DNA of 64,000 bases, taken from the NCBI RefSeq assembly GCF_013375535.1, contig NZ_JABXJG010000001.1, positions 1,240,001-1,304,000 on the forward strand, written 5' to 3'. The number at the start of each line of letters is the position of its first letter. Position 1 is the first letter of the stretch. Below are positions 1-9,488 of this stretch, piece by piece. Under the pieces are notes generated by a model. That model had not been told where the DNA came from, searched no databases, and saw only the letters and a list, made by a program, of their open reading frames with translations. Made by a program: the position numbers and the translations under genes. The stretch comes from Sphingobium sp. 15-1 (GTDB lineage: Bacteria > Pseudomonadota > Alphaproteobacteria > Sphingomonadales > Sphingomonadaceae).

Positions 1-275
1 ATCCCAAGCTGTTCGACGCGGTCGTGAACCTCTGTCCCAAGCCCGGCCAGCGCTGCATGGGCGAGCTGATGCACATCAACATGATGGGCGGCGCGGGCAA
101 GGAATCGGCGCATGAGACCGAAGGCCTTCGCTACGACTTCCCCAACAGCCATGTGATCGATCAGACCGAGCGCAATGAAGGCGTGCAGACCGCGCCGGAC
201 GCACCGGGGGCCACCGAGGCTCCAGCCGATCACTCTTCCCACAGCGGCGCTGACGCGCACGCGCAGCATCGGTAA
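1..275 (+). CDS. cyoA: Ubiquinol oxidase subunit II, C-terminal part (partial at the window edge)
   Basis: This is the tail of the cytochrome bo3 subunit II gene; reading starts at base 3 and the TAA stop is at 273-275. The visible end contains [15 protein letters not shown] and INMMGG, which fits the end of the periplasmic cupredoxin-like domain and C-terminal region of CyoA. It closes with an Ala/Pro-rich linker and a His-rich tail ([14 protein letters not shown]). In the family, subunit II of the quinol oxidase lacks the CuA centre. Only 5 bases separate it from cyoB, so it is part of the same operon. The identity is supported mainly by this context, because most of the gene lies outside the window. 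Confidence 0.85.
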   Translation, partial: PKLFDAVVNLCPKPGQRCMGELMHINMMGGAGKESAHETEGLRYDFPNSHVIDQTERNEGVQTAPDAPGATEAPADHSSHSGADAHAQHR

Positions 276-280
276 GGCCC

Positions 281-2287
281 ATGACTGGCACAATGACAAC
301 AGCACAGATGATCTTTGGTCGTCTGACATGGGACAGCTTCCCATGGCATGAGCCCATCATCGTCGCGACCTTCGCGGCGGTGGTGCTGGGTGGCGCGGCG
401 GTCGTCGCGGCGCTCACCTATTTCAAGCTCTGGGGCTATCTCTGGAAGGAGTGGTTCACCAGCGTCGACCATAAGAAGATCGGCATCATGTACATGGTGC
501 TGGGCCTCATCATGTTTCTGCGCGGCTTTGCCGACGCGATCATGATGCGCTTACAGCAGGCGCTCGCCTTCAACGGGTCGGAGGGCTATCTCAACGCCCA
601 CCATTATGATCAGGTGTTCACGGCCCATGGCGTCATCATGATCTTCTTCGTGGCGATGCCGTTCATCACCGGCTTGATGAACTATATCGTCCCATTGCAG
701 ATCGGCGCCCGCGACGTCAGCTTCCCGTTCCTCAACAATTTCTCCTTCTGGATGACCACGGGCGGCGCGGTGCTGGTGATGATGTCGCTGTTCCTGGGTG
801 AGTTCGCCCAGACCGGCTGGCTTGCCTATCCGCCGCTTTCGGGGCTGGCCTACAGTCCCGCGACGGGTGTCGACTATTATATCTGGGCGCTACAGGTGGC
901 CGGTGTCGGCACGACATTGTCCGGCATCAACCTGATCGCGACCATCGTGAAAATGCGCGCGCCGGGCATGTCCCTCATGAAGATGCCGGTGTTCACCTGG
1001 ACCTCGCTCTGCGCGAACATCCTGATCGTCGCGTCCTTCCCCATCCTGACCGCGACGCTCGTCCTGCTGTCGCTCGACCGCTATGCCGGCACCGCCTTCT
1101 TCACCAATGATTTCGGCGGCAATCCGATGATGTACGTCAACCTCATCTGGATCTGGGGCCACCCGGAAGTCTACATCCTCATCCTGCCGCTGTTCGGCGT
1201 CTTCTCAGAAGTCACCTCGACCTTCTCGGGCAAGCGCCTCTTCGGCTACACCTCCATGGTCTATGCGACCTGCTGCATCATGGTGCTGTCCTACCTCGTG
1301 TGGCTGCACCACTTCTTCACCATGGGGTCGGGCGCCAGCGTCAACAGCTTCTTCGGCATCACGACGATGATCATCTCGATCCCGACGGGGGCGAAGCTCT
1401 TCAACTGGCTGTTCACCATGTATCGCGGCAAGATCCGTTTCGAGCTGCCGATGATGTGGACCGTCGCCTTCATGCTGACCTTCACGATCGGCGGCATGAC
1501 CGGCGTGTTGCTCGCCGTTCCGCCCGCGGACTTCGTGCTGCACAACTCGCTGTTCCTGATCGCGCACTTCCACAATGTGATCATCGGCGGCGTGCTGTTC
1601 GGCCTGTTCGCGGCGATCAATTACTGGTGGCCCAAGGCATTCGGCTTCAAGCTCAATGTCTTCTGGGGCAAGGTGAGCTTCTGGTGCTGGCAGATCGGTT
1701 TCTGGATGGCCTTCACCCCGCTCTACATCCTCGGCCTGATGGGCGTCACCCGCCGTATGCGCGTGTTCGACGATCCGTCGATCCACATCTGGTTCATCAT
1801 TGCCGCCGTCGGCGCTGCGATCATCGCGGCGGGCATCGGCGCCATGCTGGTCCAGTTCGCGGTCTCCATCTGGAAGCGCGAGGAGCTGAAGGACGAAACC
1901 GGCGATCCCTGGGATGGCCGCACACTGGAATGGGCGACCAGTTCGCCGCCGCCGGAGTATAATTTCGCCTTCACGCCGGTCGTCTATGACACCGACACAT
2001 GGGCGGACATGAAGCGGAACAATTATCAGCGTCCGCTCTCCGGCTACCAGCCGATCCATATGCCGGGCAGCACCGGCGCGGGCGTGATCCTCGCGGGTCT
2101 GGCGACGCTCTGCGGCTTTGCGCTGATCTGGTACATCTGGTGGCTCGCGGGCCTCAGCTTTGTGAGCCTCGTCGCGGTCGCGATCGGCCACACCTTCAAC
2201 TACAAGCGCGACTTCCACATCCCGCAGGATGTCGTCACGCGCACCGAGGATGAGCGCACGCGTACCCTCGCGGCGGTAGGAGCCTGA
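281..2287 (+). CDS. cyoB: Cytochrome bo3 ubiquinol oxidase subunit I
   Basis: This is the catalytic haem-copper subunit of the inner-membrane quinol oxidase, which reduces O2 to water and pumps protons. It has 668 residues, the usual CyoB length, with many membrane helices. The haem and copper ligands are visible: His116 in TAHG, His294 in GHPEVY with cross-link Tyr298, His343-His344 in LHHFF, and His429/His431 in AHFHN. All are ten residues later than in E. coli CyoB. The start at 281 has only a weak ribosome-binding site; ATG codons at 293 and 308 are possible alternatives. It lies between cyoA and cyoC with gaps of only 5 bases. Confidence 0.97.
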   Translation: MTGTMTTAQMIFGRLTWDSFPWHEPIIVATFAAVVLGGAAVVAALTYFKLWGYLWKEWFTSVDHKKIGIMYMVLGLIMFLRGFADAIMMRLQQALAFNGSEGYLNAHHYDQVFTAHGVIMIFFVAMPFITGLMNYIVPLQIGARDVSFPFLNNFSFWMTTGGAVLVMMSLFLGEFAQTGWLAYPPLSGLAYSPATGVDYYIWALQVAGVGTTLSGINLIATIVKMRAPGMSLMKMPVFTWTSLCANILIVASFPILTATLVLLSLDRYAGTAFFTNDFGGNPMMYVNLIWIWGHPEVYILILPLFGVFSEVTSTFSGKRLFGYTSMVYATCCIMVLSYLVWLHHFFTMGSGASVNSFFGITTMIISIPTGAKLFNWLFTMYRGKIRFELPMMWTVAFMLTFTIGGMTGVLLAVPPADFVLHNSLFLIAHFHNVIIGGVLFGLFAAINYWWPKAFGFKLNVFWGKVSFWCWQIGFWMAFTPLYILGLMGVTRRMRVFDDPSIHIWFIIAAVGAAIIAAGIGAMLVQFAVSIWKREELKDETGDPWDGRTLEWATSSPPPEYNFAFTPVVYDTDTWADMKRNNYQRPLSGYQPIHMPGSTGAGVILAGLATLCGFALIWYIWWLAGLSFVSLVAVAIGHTFNYKRDFHIPQDVVTRTEDERTRTLAAVGA

Positions 2288-2292
2288 CACTC

Positions 2293-2922
2293 ATGACTAG
2301 CGCAACTGCAATGGCGCATCGGGAAGAGCGGGCCTACCACCTGCCCGTAGAGCCGCACCTCCACGAAGGCCACAGCACCAATCTGGGCTTCTGGATGTAT
2401 CTGATGAGCGACTGTCTCATCTTCGCCATCCTCTTCGCCACCTATGCGGTGCTGGGCGGCAGCTATGCCGGCGGGCCAGGACCGAAGGACCTGTTCGACC
2501 TGCCGCTCATCGCGCTCAACACCGCGATGCTGCTCTTCTCGTCGATCACCTACGGCTTCGCCATGCTGGCGATGGAGAAGAACAGGGTCAGCGCCACGCA
2601 GGGCTGGCTGGTCGTCACTTTGCTGTTCGGCGGGGCGTTCCTGTTCATCGAACTCTACGAATTCTCGCACCTCATCCATGAGGGTGCGGGGCCGCAGCGT
2701 TCGGCGTTCCTGTCCTCCTTCTTCACGCTGGTGGGCACCCACGGGCTGCACGTCACCTTCGGTTCGATCTGGCTGATCACGCTGATGGTGCAGGTCGCGA
2801 AGAAAGGCCTGATCCCGGCCAACAAGCGCCGGCTGATGTGTCTGTCGATGTTCTGGCACTTCCTCGACGTCATCTGGATCGGCGTCTTCACCTTTGTCTA
2901 TCTGATGGGAGTCCTGCGGTGA
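2293..2922 (+). CDS. cyoC: Cytochrome bo3 ubiquinol oxidase subunit III
   Basis: This is a COX3-like integral membrane subunit of the quinol oxidase. The 209-residue length and five predicted membrane helices match CyoC. The family has no redox cofactor in this subunit; it helps stabilise subunit I. The segment around [18 protein letters not shown] is typical of the first helix. It follows cyoB after 5 bases, and its TGA stop overlaps the GTG start of cyoD (GTGA), indicating translational coupling. Confidence 0.96.
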   Translation: MTSATAMAHREERAYHLPVEPHLHEGHSTNLGFWMYLMSDCLIFAILFATYAVLGGSYAGGPGPKDLFDLPLIALNTAMLLFSSITYGFAMLAMEKNRVSATQGWLVVTLLFGGAFLFIELYEFSHLIHEGAGPQRSAFLSSFFTLVGTHGLHVTFGSIWLITLMVQVAKKGLIPANKRRLMCLSMFWHFLDVIWIGVFTFVYLMGVLR

Positions 2923-3350
2923 GCGACGCTGTCCATCCTCATGGCCATCATGACAGCCACGACCATGGGCATCATGAAGAAGGCTCGCACGGCAGCTACG
3001 GCAGCTACATGATCGGCTTTGGTCTGTCGGTGATCCTGACGGCCATCCCCTTCTGGCTGGTGATGAGCGGCGTGCTGGACGATCCGCAGCTGACCGGCGT
3101 GGTCATCATGGGCTTTGCCGCGGTTCAGGTGGTGGTCCACATGATCTACTTCCTGCACATGAACACCCGCGTCGAAGGCGGCTGGTCGTTCATGGCGATG
3201 ATGCTGACCATCGTTCTGGTCGTCATCGTCCTGTCGGGATCGCTGTGGGTCATGTACCACCTCAACGCCAACATGATGCCGCATGCGGACATGGACATGA
3301 GCGCCATGCACGACATGTCGACGATGCAGAATATGAGCGAAATGCCGTGA
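2919..3350 (+). CDS. cyoD: Cytochrome bo3 ubiquinol oxidase subunit IV with Met/His-rich tails
   Basis: This is the small three-helix subunit IV of the bo3 oxidase, 143 residues from a GTG at 2919 that overlaps the cyoC stop; an open frame further upstream is only read-through into cyoC. The core ([30 protein letters not shown]) matches CyoD. The protein is longer than the E. coli subunit (about 110 residues). It has a His-rich N-terminus with repeated HGHH/HDHG and a C-terminal extension containing many Met and several His/Asp residues, ending in MQNMSEMP. Such composition resembles copper-handling sequences, but that role is inferred only from composition. Confidence 0.94.
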   Translation: MSDAVHPHGHHDSHDHGHHEEGSHGSYGSYMIGFGLSVILTAIPFWLVMSGVLDDPQLTGVVIMGFAAVQVVVHMIYFLHMNTRVEGGWSFMAMMLTIVLVVIVLSGSLWVMYHLNANMMPHADMDMSAMHDMSTMQNMSEMP

Positions 3351-4072
3351 AAACGGCCCAAGACGGGGCGCGCGGCAAGCGCTCCCCGGCCTTTCTGATC
3401 GGCCTGACGCTGATCGCCCTTTTCTTTTTCGCAGGATTTTGTGCGCTCGGCGGCTGGCAGATCCAGCGCCTCGGCTGGAAGCGCGACCTGATCGCCCGCG
3501 TCGATGCGCGAATCCACGCCCTCCCCATCCCCGCTCCCCGTGCCGCCGCAAGGGCCGATGAATATCGCCGGGTGAGGATTTCGGGCCATTTCCTTCACGA
3601 CAAGACTGCGCTCGTACAGGCGGTGACCGTGCGCGGCCCCGGTTTCTGGGTACTGACGCCGCTCGTCACCGACCAGGGCTTTACCCTGATCGTCAATCGC
3701 GGCTTCGTGCCGCCCGACAAGCGCCGGGATTATACACGGCCGCAGGGCGAGGTTCATGTGACGGGGCTGCTGCGCCTGAGCGAACCGGGCGGCGGTTTCC
3801 TGCGCTCCAACGATCCGGCGGCGGATCGCTGGTTTTCCCGCGACGTCGCCGCCATCGGCGCGGCGCGCGGGATCAAGGGACCACTGGCCGATTATTTCAT
3901 CGACGCCGACGCCGCCCGCGATCCCGACAGCCTGCCGGTCGGCGGCCTCACCGTCATCAAATTCCCCAACAGCCACCTGCAATATGCGATCACATGGTTC
4001 GTGCTGGCGGCGATGGTCGCGGGCGCGTACATGTTCGTCATGCGTCAGGAGCGGAAAGACCGCCGGGGATGA
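3347..4072 (+). CDS. SURF1 family oxidase assembly protein
   Basis: SURF1/Shy1 proteins are inner-membrane assembly factors for haem-copper oxidases, acting on haem delivery to subunit I. The chosen start is a GTG at 3347 that overlaps the cyoD TGA, giving 241 residues. An N-terminal helix (LIGLTLIALFFFAGFCALGG) is followed by the family motif WQIQRLGWK, a periplasmic domain including NRGFVPPDKR, and a C-terminal helix (YAITWFVLAAMVAGAYMFVM). This two-helix topology with a periplasmic middle is that of SURF1. Its place inside the cyo operon, overlapping both neighbours, says it serves the bo3 oxidase. Confidence 0.93.
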   Translation: MKTAQDGARGKRSPAFLIGLTLIALFFFAGFCALGGWQIQRLGWKRDLIARVDARIHALPIPAPRAAARADEYRRVRISGHFLHDKTALVQAVTVRGPGFWVLTPLVTDQGFTLIVNRGFVPPDKRRDYTRPQGEVHVTGLLRLSEPGGGFLRSNDPAADRWFSRDVAAIGAARGIKGPLADYFIDADAARDPDSLPVGGLTVIKFPNSHLQYAITWFVLAAMVAGAYMFVMRQERKDRRG

Positions 4073-5394
4073 ACCGGAACCTGCCGATCAGCACCCTCTG
4101 GCAGCCCAGCCAGTGGCCGGCCGATGCTGCGGGCCGCAAGAATCTGGCGCTGCTGGTGCAATTGCGCTGGCTCGCGATTGCGGGCCAGCTCATCACCATA
4201 TTGGCGGTGCATTTCGTCATGGGCATCCGACTGCCCATCGCCCCGATGCTGCTGGTCGCGGGCATGGCGATATTGATGAATGGCCTGAGCTTCGGCGTTC
4301 TGCGCAAGCGGACCGACGTGTCCCACGCGGAACTGTTCCTCTCGCTGCTGTTCGACGTGCTGCTGCTGACGGCGCAGCTTTATCTCTCCGGCGGGGCGAC
4401 CAATCCCTTCATCTCGCTCTATCTGGTGCAGGTGGCGCTGGGCGCGGTGCTGCTCGACCGCTGGAGCGTCTGGGGGATCGTCTTCGTATCGGCGCTCTGC
4501 GCGGGACTGCTGGCGCTGCATTATCGGCCGCTGGACCTGAATGGCGTGCTGGAAGGCCATTTGTTCGATCTGCATATCATCGGCGCCTGGATCTGCCTGA
4601 CCATGATCGCGGTGCTGCTGGTGCTGTTCGTGCTGCCGGTGACACGCAACCTCCAGGTGCGGGACGCCTATCTGGCGAAACTGCGGCAACAGGCTGCGGA
4701 GGAGGAACATATCATCCGAATGGGCCTGCTGGCGTCGGGCGCGGCGCATGAACTGGGCACGCCCCTGTCTCAGCTCGCCGTGGTGCTGGGCGATTGGAAG
4801 CATATGCCGGAAATCACCGGCCATCCCGACCTGGTGGAAGAAGTGGAGGAGATGCAAGCGGCGGTCCAGCGCTGCAAGGCGATCGTGACCGGCATCCTCC
4901 TGTCTTCCGGCGAGGCGCGGGGCGAGGCGCCCGAAGTCACCAATGTGCGCGATTTCATCGACGGCATCGCCATGGAGTGGCGCAGGGCCAATCCCGGCAT
5001 GCCGCTGCGCTGCGATTTCGGGCCGCATGACTATCCGCGCATCATTGCCGATCCGGTGATCCGGCAGGCGATCGGTAATCTGCTCGACAATGCGCGGGAA
5101 GCGGGCGCGACCTATATCGACCTTCTGGTCGGGCGCGACAGCAGTTCGCTCAACATCGCGGTGCGCGACAATGGCAGCGGCTTTTCCGAGGCCATGCTGG
5201 AGGATTTCGGCAAGCCCTACCGATCGAGCAAGGGCAAGGAAGGTCACGGCCTGGGCCTCTTCCTGGTCGTCAATGTCGTGCGCAAGCTGGGCGGCAGCGT
5301 ATCGGCAAGCAATGGCGCGGATGGCGGGGCGCTGATCCTGTTGCGCCTGCCGCTGGGCACCGTGGCGATGGAAGAGGGAAATGCCGATGTCTGA
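4069..5394 (+). CDS. regB: RegB/PrrB-type redox-sensing membrane histidine kinase
   Basis: This 441-residue sensor kinase starts at ATG 4069, overlapping the SURF1 stop (ATGA). Several N-terminal membrane helices include the heptapeptide GGATNPF at residues 108-114, which matches the GGxxNPF quinone-binding motif known from RegB. The phospho-acceptor is His227 in AAHELGTPLSQ. Cys269 in QRCKAI lies where RegB keeps its redox-active cysteine. An ATP-binding domain follows, with NLLDNAREAG and GHGLGLFLV. In Rhodobacter, RegB controls oxidase genes according to respiratory state. Here the kinase is translationally coupled to the oxidase operon. Confidence 0.94.
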   Translation: MNRNLPISTLWQPSQWPADAAGRKNLALLVQLRWLAIAGQLITILAVHFVMGIRLPIAPMLLVAGMAILMNGLSFGVLRKRTDVSHAELFLSLLFDVLLLTAQLYLSGGATNPFISLYLVQVALGAVLLDRWSVWGIVFVSALCAGLLALHYRPLDLNGVLEGHLFDLHIIGAWICLTMIAVLLVLFVLPVTRNLQVRDAYLAKLRQQAAEEEHIIRMGLLASGAAHELGTPLSQLAVVLGDWKHMPEITGHPDLVEEVEEMQAAVQRCKAIVTGILLSSGEARGEAPEVTNVRDFIDGIAMEWRRANPGMPLRCDFGPHDYPRIIADPVIRQAIGNLLDNAREAGATYIDLLVGRDSSSLNIAVRDNGSGFSEAMLEDFGKPYRSSKGKEGHGLGLFLVVNVVRKLGGSVSASNGADGGALILLRLPLGTVAMEEGNADV

Positions 5395-5917
5395 GCGCTT
5401 GCTGGTGATCGTCGAGGATGATGAGGCATTTGCCAAGACGCTCAAGCGCTCCTTCGAGCGGCGCGGCTATGTGGTGCTGACGGCGGACAGCCATGCCGCG
5501 CTCGAACTGGTGCTGGCGGGCAGCAAGCCGGGCTTTGCGGTGGTCGACCTGAAGCTGGGGGCGGAGTCCGGGCTGGTCTGCGTGCAGACGCTCCATGCCC
5601 ATGATCCGGCGATGGTGATCGTCGTGCTGACCGGCTTCGCCAGCATCGCCACGGCGGTGGAGGCGATCAAGCTGGGCGCGTCCAACTATCTGGCGAAACC
5701 GTCCAACAGCGATGACATAGAGGCGGCCTTCGCCCGGTCGGCAGGCGACCCCTCCACGCCGCTGGGGCCGCGCCCGACGTCGATCAAGACGCTGGAATGG
5801 GAGCATATCCATGAAGTGCTGAAGGATAGCGACTTCAACATTTCCGAAGCGGCGCGGCGATTGGGCATGCATCGAAGGACGCTAGCGAGGAAGCTCGCGA
5901 AGCGGCAGGTGGGGTGA
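5387..5917 (+). CDS. regA: RegA/PrrA/ActR-type response regulator
   Basis: This is the partner regulator of the preceding kinase. A receiver domain (VIVEDDEAF, phospho-acceptor Asp54 in VVDLKLG, Lys in YLAKPS) is followed by a short linker and a Fis-type helix-turn-helix (ISEAARRLGMHRRTLARKL), the standard RegA layout. The preferred start is ATG 5387 (MSERLL), inside the end of regB; ATG 5381 is two codons upstream. The length of about 176 residues is normal. Its targets are not visible, but placement in the cyo operon suggests feedback control of oxidase expression. Confidence 0.94.
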   Translation: MSERLLVIVEDDEAFAKTLKRSFERRGYVVLTADSHAALELVLAGSKPGFAVVDLKLGAESGLVCVQTLHAHDPAMVIVVLTGFASIATAVEAIKLGASNYLAKPSNSDDIEAAFARSAGDPSTPLGPRPTSIKTLEWEHIHEVLKDSDFNISEAARRLGMHRRTLARKLAKRQVG

Positions 5918-5941
5918 TTTTTTGGGGATGGCAGACATTTT

Positions 5942-6080
5942 AAATCCTCCCCATCGATAGATGGGGAGGGGGACCGTCGGCGCAGCCGATGGTGGAGGGG
6001 AAGAGGGCACGACCTGCGCAGTTTCCCCTCCACCAGCCTTCGGCTGGTCCCCCTCCCCACGCTTTGCGCAGGGAGGATTT
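5942..6080. repeat. Intergenic inverted-repeat element, family R2, copy 1
   Basis: An element of about 139 bp bounded by AAATCCTCCC on the left and GGGAGGATTT on the right. Inside are two G-rich/C-rich hairpin arms around a core reading GGCACGACCTGCGCA. A second copy with the same outer layout and the same core lies at 59583-59694. It fills most of the gap between regA and the tRNA gene. There is no coding potential of its own. Confidence 0.8.
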
Positions 6081-6172
6081 CATGTCTGCAAATGGCCGGT
6101 TGCGCGCAATCGGGCCGTCAAGAACGCGCTCACGGCGAGTTCAACGCAATATATTGAAATATCAGAAAAATC

Positions 6173-6246
6173 TGGAGCGGGTGAAGGGAATCGAACCCTC
6201 GTCGTAAGCTTGGGAAGCTTCTGCTCTGCCATTGAGCTACACCCGC
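6173..6246 (-). tRNA. tRNA-Gly, anticodon CCC
   Basis: On the minus strand the sequence folds as a tRNA. The acceptor stem GCGGGTG pairs with CACCCGC, the D arm is GCTC/GAGC, the anticodon loop is TTCCCAA with anticodon CCC (plus-strand positions 6212-6214), and the T arm is GGGTTCGATTCCC. The discriminator T is followed by an encoded CCA (plus 6173-6175). It closely resembles E. coli glyU. It lies downstream of kdgK on the same strand. Confidence 0.95.
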
Positions 6247-6308
6247 CCGGATGAAAGGCGACTTAGCCGTTGATCCGGATGGCGTCAACGACGTCGCTGC
6301 GGAGAATT

Positions 6309-7226
6309 TCAAAGGTCGGCATAGGGCGCGTCGGCGTCGCGGGCCGGGATGGCGCCGCGACGGCCGATGTTCCAGCCCGCAAGGCGATGGCCCGCCAGCG
6401 CGGCTTCCCGCGGGGATCGGCCAGCAAGGCGGGCATGGAGATAGCCACCGTTGAACGCATCGCCCGCGCCACTCGAATCGACGACGCTGAGCTTGGCGGG
6501 CGGAGCGACGACCTCGCCATCCACCAGACAGCCTTCGGCACCCAATTTCACCACGACCTCCCGCCCCTCCCCGGCGCCCCAGCGGCGGGCGGCGTCGGCG
6601 GCATCGTCCGCCTCGCCCATCTCGACCTCATCGGCCAGGGTGGGCAGGCCGATGTCGCTCAAGGCGATGGCGCGGTCGCGCCAGCCGCAGGCAGTCGCGG
6701 CGTCGGGCCAAAGGCGGGCGCGGTAATTGCCGTCAAACGCCACCTTGCCGCCGTTCGCGCGCACCGCTTCGCACAGGGCCAGCAGCTTTTCCCGCGCCTC
6801 TTCGGGCAGGATGGCCAGGGTGATGAGAGAGAAATAAAGCAGTTCCGATTCCGCCGCCTGCTGCGCCATGGCGGCACTTCCGGGCAGGTCGAACATGCGC
6901 TTGGCGGCGGCCTCCCCCCGCCAATAATGGAAGCTGCGCTCGCCCTGCGCGTCGGTTTCGATGGCGTAGAGCCCCGGCAAGCGCCCTTCGGCGGAGAGGA
7001 GCAGCGAGGTGTCGATCCCCTCCCCCTCCCAGGCGGCGCGCAGATCCGCGCTCATCGGATCGGCGCCGACCGCGCTGGCGAAACGCACCTTGTCGCCGCA
7101 GCGGGCGAGATGGAGGGCGGTGTTGATGACGTCGCCGCCATAACGCAGGTTCCAGCCCTCCTTCGAAGCGCGGCTCAATTCCAGCATCGCTTCGCCTATG
7201 ACGGTGATTCCTGCGGTCTTGCCCAT
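6309..7226 (-). CDS. kdgK: PfkB-family sugar kinase, probably 2-keto-3-deoxygluconate kinase
   Basis: A 305-residue cytoplasmic ribokinase/PfkB protein that phosphorylates a sugar or sugar acid with ATP. The N-terminal GEAMLELSR and YGGDVINTALHLAR and the C-terminal SSGAGDAFNGGYL (anion hole and catalytic Asp) are PfkB signatures. The N-terminal pattern is that of KDG kinases, which feed the lower Entner-Doudoroff route. No other sugar-acid genes are adjacent, so the substrate is inferred from sequence alone. The start at 7226 gives MGKTAGITVIGE. It is divergent from the hybrid kinase gene. Confidence 0.85.
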   Translation of the reverse strand: MGKTAGITVIGEAMLELSRASKEGWNLRYGGDVINTALHLARCGDKVRFASAVGADPMSADLRAAWEGEGIDTSLLLSAEGRLPGLYAIETDAQGERSFHYWRGEAAAKRMFDLPGSAAMAQQAAESELLYFSLITLAILPEEAREKLLALCEAVRANGGKVAFDGNYRARLWPDAATACGWRDRAIALSDIGLPTLADEVEMGEADDAADAARRWGAGEGREVVVKLGAEGCLVDGEVVAPPAKLSVVDSSGAGDAFNGGYLHARLAGRSPREAALAGHRLAGWNIGRRGAIPARDADAPYADL

Positions 7227-7390
7227 ATGCGTCCAATCTCCCTGGAGAGGCGCTTCCTTGGCGCGGAGGGCACGGGCAAGTCAATGGCGACGGCGGCCCG
7301 GCGTCAGCGAACAATCGCTTTCGCAAGCGGAACGTCCGCCACGCAGGAGCGTTGTCCCGCTGCACAAGATTATTCCATGGGAACCCCTCA

Positions 7391-9352
7391 ATGAGCACGG
7401 CGGCACCGGAAGGATCTGGAAACCGCTTCGAGCTGCTGGTCCAGAACGTCACCGACTATGCGATCTACATGCTGTCGCCCAACGGCATCATCGTCAGTTG
7501 GAACGCCGGCGCGCGCCGGTTCAAGGGATATGAAGCCGAAGAGATCATCGGTGAGCATTTTTCCCGCTTCTACACGCCGGAGGATCAGGCGGTCGGGCTT
7601 CCCGCGCTGGCGTTGGAAACCGCCGAGCAGGAGGGCCGGTTCGAGGCGGAGGGATGGCGCGTGCGCAAGGACGGATCGCGCTTCTGGGCGCATGTCGTCA
7701 TCGATCCCATCCGCGAGCCGGGCGGTCAACTGATCGGCTTCGCCAAGGTCACCCGCGACCTCACCGAACGCCGCGCCGCAGAAGAGGAATTGCGGCGCAG
7801 CGAGGAACGATTCCGCCTGCTGGTGCAGGGCGTGACGGACTATGCGATCTACATGCTCGACCCGGTGGGGACGATCACGAGCTGGAATCCGGGGGCGGAG
7901 CGGTTCAAGGGCTATAAGACCGAAGAGATATTGGGCCAGAATTTCGCCCGCTTCTATCCGGAGGAGGACCGCATGGCCGGCCTGCCCTCTCGCGCGCTGG
8001 AAACGGCTGCGCGGGAAGGCCGGTTCGAGGCGGAGGGATGGCGCATCCGCAAGGACGGATCGCGCTTCTGGGCGCATGTCATCATCGACGCGATCCGGGA
8101 GGCAGACGGCGAGCTGATCGGCTTCGCCAAGATCACCCGTGACCTCACCGAACGGCGCGAGACGCAGTTAGCGCTGGATGAGGCGCGGGAGGCGATCTTC
8201 CAGGCGCAGAAGATGGACGCCATCGGCAAGCTGACCGGCGGCGTCGCGCATGATTTCAACAATCTGCTGGCGGTGATCGTCGGCAGCCTGGACCTGGCGA
8301 GGCAGCGGCTGGCGACCGGGGCGGACGTGTCGCGCTATATCGACAACGCCATGACCGCCGCCGAGCGCGGAGCCACGCTGACGCAGCGGATGCTGGCCTT
8401 TGCGCGCAAGCAGGAGCTGAAGCTGCAAAGCGTGGATTGCGTCGGGCTGGTGCGGGACATGGCCGATCTGCTGAAGACGACGCTGGGCGCGGGCGTGACC
8501 ATCGAAACGCGCTTCCCCCTGCATCTGAGCGCCGCCAAGGCCGATCCGGCGCAATTGGAACTGGCGCTGCTCAACCTGGCGGTGAATGCGCGGGATGCGA
8601 TGCCCGGCGGCGGGCGGATCATCATCGAGGGCGCGGAAGAGACGCTGCCGCAGGCGCAACGGCCCGTTCCGGACGGCGGCCGCTATGTGCGCCTGTCGAT
8701 CATCGACGAGGGCGAAGGGATGGACGCGGCGACGCTGGAACGGGCGCGCGAACCCTTTTTCACCACCAAGGGGATCGGTAAGGGCACGGGCCTGGGCCTG
8801 TCCATGGTGCATGGCTTTGCCGAGCAATGCGGCGGTTCGCTGACCATCCTCAGCGAACCAGGACAAGGGACCACCGTATCGCTGTGGCTGCCCGTCGCGC
8901 CGGCGGGCACGATGGCGGAACAGGCGGCGGCCATGCCCGACATGCCGGCACTGATGGTCACGGAGCCGCTCGTCATCCTGGCGGTGGACGATGACGATCT
9001 GGTGCTGACCAACACTGCCGGCATGCTGGAGGAGCTGGGACATACGGTGTTCCTGGCGACATCCGGCCTGGATGCGCTGCGCGTTCTGGAACAGGGCAGC
9101 GTCGACCTGGTCATCACCGACTTCGCCATGCCGGGCATGAGCGGCACGCAACTGGCGGATGAGATTGAGGAGAGGCTGCCCGGCCTGCCGGTCGTCATCA
9201 TAACCGGCTTTGCCGAATTGCCGCTGACCATGACCAAGCGGCCCCGGCTCGACAAGCCGTTCAAGCAGGCCGAGCTGGCGCGCATCGTGACGGCCGTGAC
9301 GCAAGGCGGGCAGAAGCTCGTCAGGCTGGCCGCCCATTCGGACGATCTGTAA
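7391..9352 (+). CDS. PAS-PAS hybrid histidine kinase with C-terminal receiver
   Basis: A soluble 653-residue sensor: PAS 1 (about residues 13-130), PAS 2 (about 141-258), a dimerisation domain with phospho-acceptor His287 in GGVAHDFNNLL, an ATPase domain (GIGKGTGLGLSMVHGF) and a receiver domain with Asp577 in VITDFAMPG. No membrane helix is seen, so it should sense an intracellular cue. The PAS domains each carry the DYAIYML and RFKGY motifs and are near copies of each other, offset by exactly 128 codons. The first in-frame ATG is 7391; the open frame upstream begins at a TTG without good support. No partner regulator is adjacent. Confidence 0.92.
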   Translation: MSTAAPEGSGNRFELLVQNVTDYAIYMLSPNGIIVSWNAGARRFKGYEAEEIIGEHFSRFYTPEDQAVGLPALALETAEQEGRFEAEGWRVRKDGSRFWAHVVIDPIREPGGQLIGFAKVTRDLTERRAAEEELRRSEERFRLLVQGVTDYAIYMLDPVGTITSWNPGAERFKGYKTEEILGQNFARFYPEEDRMAGLPSRALETAAREGRFEAEGWRIRKDGSRFWAHVIIDAIREADGELIGFAKITRDLTERRETQLALDEAREAIFQAQKMDAIGKLTGGVAHDFNNLLAVIVGSLDLARQRLATGADVSRYIDNAMTAAERGATLTQRMLAFARKQELKLQSVDCVGLVRDMADLLKTTLGAGVTIETRFPLHLSAAKADPAQLELALLNLAVNARDAMPGGGRIIIEGAEETLPQAQRPVPDGGRYVRLSIIDEGEGMDAATLERAREPFFTTKGIGKGTGLGLSMVHGFAEQCGGSLTILSEPGQGTTVSLWLPVAPAGTMAEQAAAMPDMPALMVTEPLVILAVDDDDLVLTNTAGMLEELGHTVFLATSGLDALRVLEQGSVDLVITDFAMPGMSGTQLADEIEERLPGLPVVIITGFAELPLTMTKRPRLDKPFKQAELARIVTAVTQGGQKLVRLAAHSDDL

Positions 9353-9488
9353 GTCCGATCTTTACCAAAATTTGACCAAACATGCGCAAAACAGGGATTT
9401 CCCTGCCCTTACCCCTTGCAAGCATGGGAGAGTTCGCCAAAGAGGCATGACCATCGTCCGCTCCCTTTCCACCAGTTCGCAGGATCGC

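Noticed and set aside
6001..6254. Short open frames around the tRNA-Gly gene
   Set aside because: They overlap the R2 repeat and the tRNA and have no ribosome-binding sites or coherent protein character.
9372..9488. Longer start of the alpha/beta hydrolase at 9372
   Set aside because: The extension begins at a TTG and has no family-like sequence; ATG 9489 or 9447 fits better.
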